Shown: piece after piece, positions 60,161 to 64,000 of the stretch
Layout of the letters: the number at the start of each line of letters is the position of its first letter
How positions within the stretch are numbered: the first letter of the stretch is position 1
DNA from: Klebsiella pneumoniae
GTDB lineage: Bacteria; Verrucomicrobiota; Verrucomicrobiia; Limisphaerales; SXTU01
Length of the DNA: 64,000 nt
Direction: 5' to 3'
NCBI GenBank assembly: GCA_943330855.2
Contig: CALQJI020000016.1
Coordinates: 1 to 64,000, forward strand
Notes under the pieces: generated by a model
Seen by the model: the letters and a program-made list of their open reading frames with translations, nothing else
The model's database searches: none
What the model was told of the DNA's origin: nothing
Program-made: the position numbers and the translations under genes

Positions 60161-61234
60161 ATGAGCCAACCCTTCCGAGTCGCGTTCATCGGCGTTGACC
60201 ATCCGCACGGCGCGGCATGGCGCGAGTCGCTGCTGCATCTCGCCGGCGAAATTACCATCACAGCCATCGTGCCGGAGTTTCCCGGCACGCTCGCGAGCTT
60301 GGAGGAACAACTCGCCACCGTGCCGCGCTTCGACAGCGTCGCGGAGCTGCTTGCCCAAGGCACGACCCTCTTCGACGGCGCGGTCCTCTGTCTGCCCAAC
60401 GACCGCACCCCCGCCGCGCTGGAACAGCTCGCCGCCGCTGGCAAACACGTCCTCACCGAGAAGCCGTGCGGGCTGAACGCCGCCGCCGCGCGCCTGGCCT
60501 TGGAGAAGGTCCGGCAGTCCGGCGTCGCGTTCCAAACCGGCTACCTCTGGCGCTATGACGAAGGGGCGCAACGGCTCAAGGCGATGGTTGCCGAGGGCCG
60601 CTTCGGCAAGCTCATCAGCGTCGAGATGACCTGCGTGACCAGCGACCCGGCCCGGCGCGGCCCGGCGCACTTCCTCTTCGACCCGAAGTTGAGCGGCGGC
60701 GGGTTCTTCAACTGGCTCGGCTGCCACTACCTTGACCTCCTCACCTACGTCACCGGCCAGTCCGTGACCGCCGTGACCGCGCGCACCGGCGTCTTCGGCG
60801 AGACGCCGCTGGGCGTCGAGGACGGCGGCTCCGCCATCTTCGACCTGTCGGGCGGCGGGTTGGCGACGTTCACCGGTGGCTATTGGCTGCCACGCTGGGC
60901 GAGCGAATGGCGCTGGGCGTTGCGCGGCAGCCAGCGCTGGGTGCATTGGGATCCGAACCGCGCGGGCACCAGCGGCGTGCTGGAGATTCACGGCCCGCAG
61001 CCGCAGTTCCACGCGATGGAAGAGGTCTTCTCCCTGCCGCTGGACGCGACGCCCGGCTACAGCGGCTATCGCAGCCGAGAGTTGATTCGCGATTGGATTG
61101 CGGTCGCGCGCGGCGCGCGGCCGGAGTGCCGCAACACAACGGCTTCCGCCCTCGCGACGCTGGAGTTGATGGATGCGATGTATCGCGCCAGCAGGGAGGG
61201 ACGCCATGTCCAGTTGGGGCAACGCCCCGCTTGA
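60161..61234 (+). CDS. Gfo/Idh/MocA-family oxidoreductase
   Basis: 357 aa, cytoplasmic. The N-terminal Rossmann part shows FRVAFIGVDHPHGAAWRES (a GVDHPHG variant of the dinucleotide loop), FDGAVLCLPNDRTPAALEQLAAAGKHV and the catalytic-region Lys in VLTEKPCGLNAAAA. The C-terminal alpha/beta domain has TGYLWRYDEGAQRLKAMV and FFNWLGCHYLDLLTYVTGQ, with the His of the GCHYLD motif. The family oxidises or reduces sugars and inositols with NAD(P); substrate unknown. A 7-nt array abuts its start. The TPP riboswitch begins 34 nt after its stop. Confidence 0.9.
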   Translation: MSQPFRVAFIGVDHPHGAAWRESLLHLAGEITITAIVPEFPGTLASLEEQLATVPRFDSVAELLAQGTTLFDGAVLCLPNDRTPAALEQLAAAGKHVLTEKPCGLNAAAARLALEKVRQSGVAFQTGYLWRYDEGAQRLKAMVAEGRFGKLISVEMTCVTSDPARRGPAHFLFDPKLSGGGFFNWLGCHYLDLLTYVTGQSVTAVTARTGVFGETPLGVEDGGSAIFDLSGGGLATFTGGYWLPRWASEWRWALRGSQRWVHWDPNRAGTSGVLEIHGPQPQFHAMEEVFSLPLDATPGYSGYRSRELIRDWIAVARGARPECRNTTASALATLELMDAMYRASREGRHVQLGQRPA

Positions 61235-61267
61235 CCGGCCCACCACCCAGCGTAGTCTGCGCTCCGA

Positions 61268-61372
61268 ATCGGGGAGCCAACCGGCCGCGCGTGCGGCAAA
61301 GGCTGAGAGGGTTGCGCGGGAGCGTGACCGACCCTTAGAACCTGCTCCGGGTAATGCCGGCGAAGGGAAGTG
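61268..61372 (+). promoter_or_regulatory. Thiamine pyrophosphate (TPP) riboswitch
   Basis: The THI-element core is present: GGGGAGCC opens P1, GGCTGAGAGGG forms the pyrimidine-binding J3/2 side, ACCCTTAGAACCTG follows, and GGGTAATGCCGGCGAAGGGA closes P4/P5 and P1. A variable P3 arm lies at about 61310-61330. It directly precedes thiC and should lower its expression when TPP is abundant. The spacer to the thiC ATG holds a 7-nt array that could act in the expression platform; I see no obvious terminator hairpin. Confidence 0.95.
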
Positions 61373-61424
61373 CCCAGGATCGGCCTCCTTTCCCCAACCC
61401 CAGCAAGTCGCAGTGCGCGCCGAC

Positions 61425-64000
<2,576 letters not shown>

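Overview
The window comes from a high-GC bacterial chromosome that looks like Verrucomicrobiota, probably the soil and freshwater Pedosphaerales/Limisphaerales side (inference). The evidence is three copies of the PVC-type pairing of a DUF1501 protein with a cytochrome protein (two PSCyt1-DUF1549-DUF1553 proteins and one cytochrome-WD40 protein), a broken PVC heme-binding dehydrogenase, a sulfatase, a YfhO-like protein, many secreted beta-propeller proteins, and few clear Shine-Dalgarno sites. No rRNA, complete tRNA or CRISPR array was seen.

Layout. 1-2.7 kb is mobile-element debris: an ISL3 transposase end, a trypsin-like protease that may have lost its N-terminus, a repeat-bearing lipoprotein, and fragments of an ATPase/primase-like gene, an IS256 transposase and a helix-turn-helix gene. 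2.7-26.4 kb is a catabolic and respiratory accessory region: phosphoesterase, Tat-exported sugar isomerase-like protein, the three DUF1501 pairs, a deleted heme-binding pseudogene, a HEAT-repeat protein opposite a 985-aa secreted protein, a thioredoxin/cytochrome/monooxygenase-like fusion, another broken IS256 transposase, and a tRNA 3' remnant. 26.5-39 kb is mostly housekeeping: LptF/G permease and histidine kinase, clpX-clpP, SMP-30-like protein, esterase, aminotransferase, hpt-moaD-moaE, YfhO-like protein. 39-51.6 kb holds a methyltransferase-like/PQQ-propeller/LamG giant with two following secreted proteins, a double ModA-like binding protein, an amidohydrolase, a secreted protein and a sulfatase. 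51.7-64 kb is again housekeeping: trpG/pabA, an ExeA-GspB-like secretion pair, an RluA-RlmI-like fusion, prepilin peptidase, aroE, a secreted nuclease/phosphatase-fold protein, an A-type Fe-S carrier, a Gfo/Idh oxidoreductase, and a TPP riboswitch with thiC and an overlapping DUF3050 gene.

The most unusual feature is the spaces between genes. Two classes of small repeats fill them. The first is imperfect tandem arrays with an exact 7-nt period whose unit sequence differs at each locus (fourteen loci listed). The second is hyphenated inverted repeats of about 22-31 bp per arm, several of which lie almost stop-to-stop between convergent genes. Both classes also occur inside genes without breaking the frame. 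The gene at 54179-55933 contains two heptad arrays and one roughly 158-bp inverted-repeat element that supplies the linker between its two enzyme domains, and its 3' end lies in a 148-bp tandem triplication. This is the part of the window most likely to be undescribed biology.
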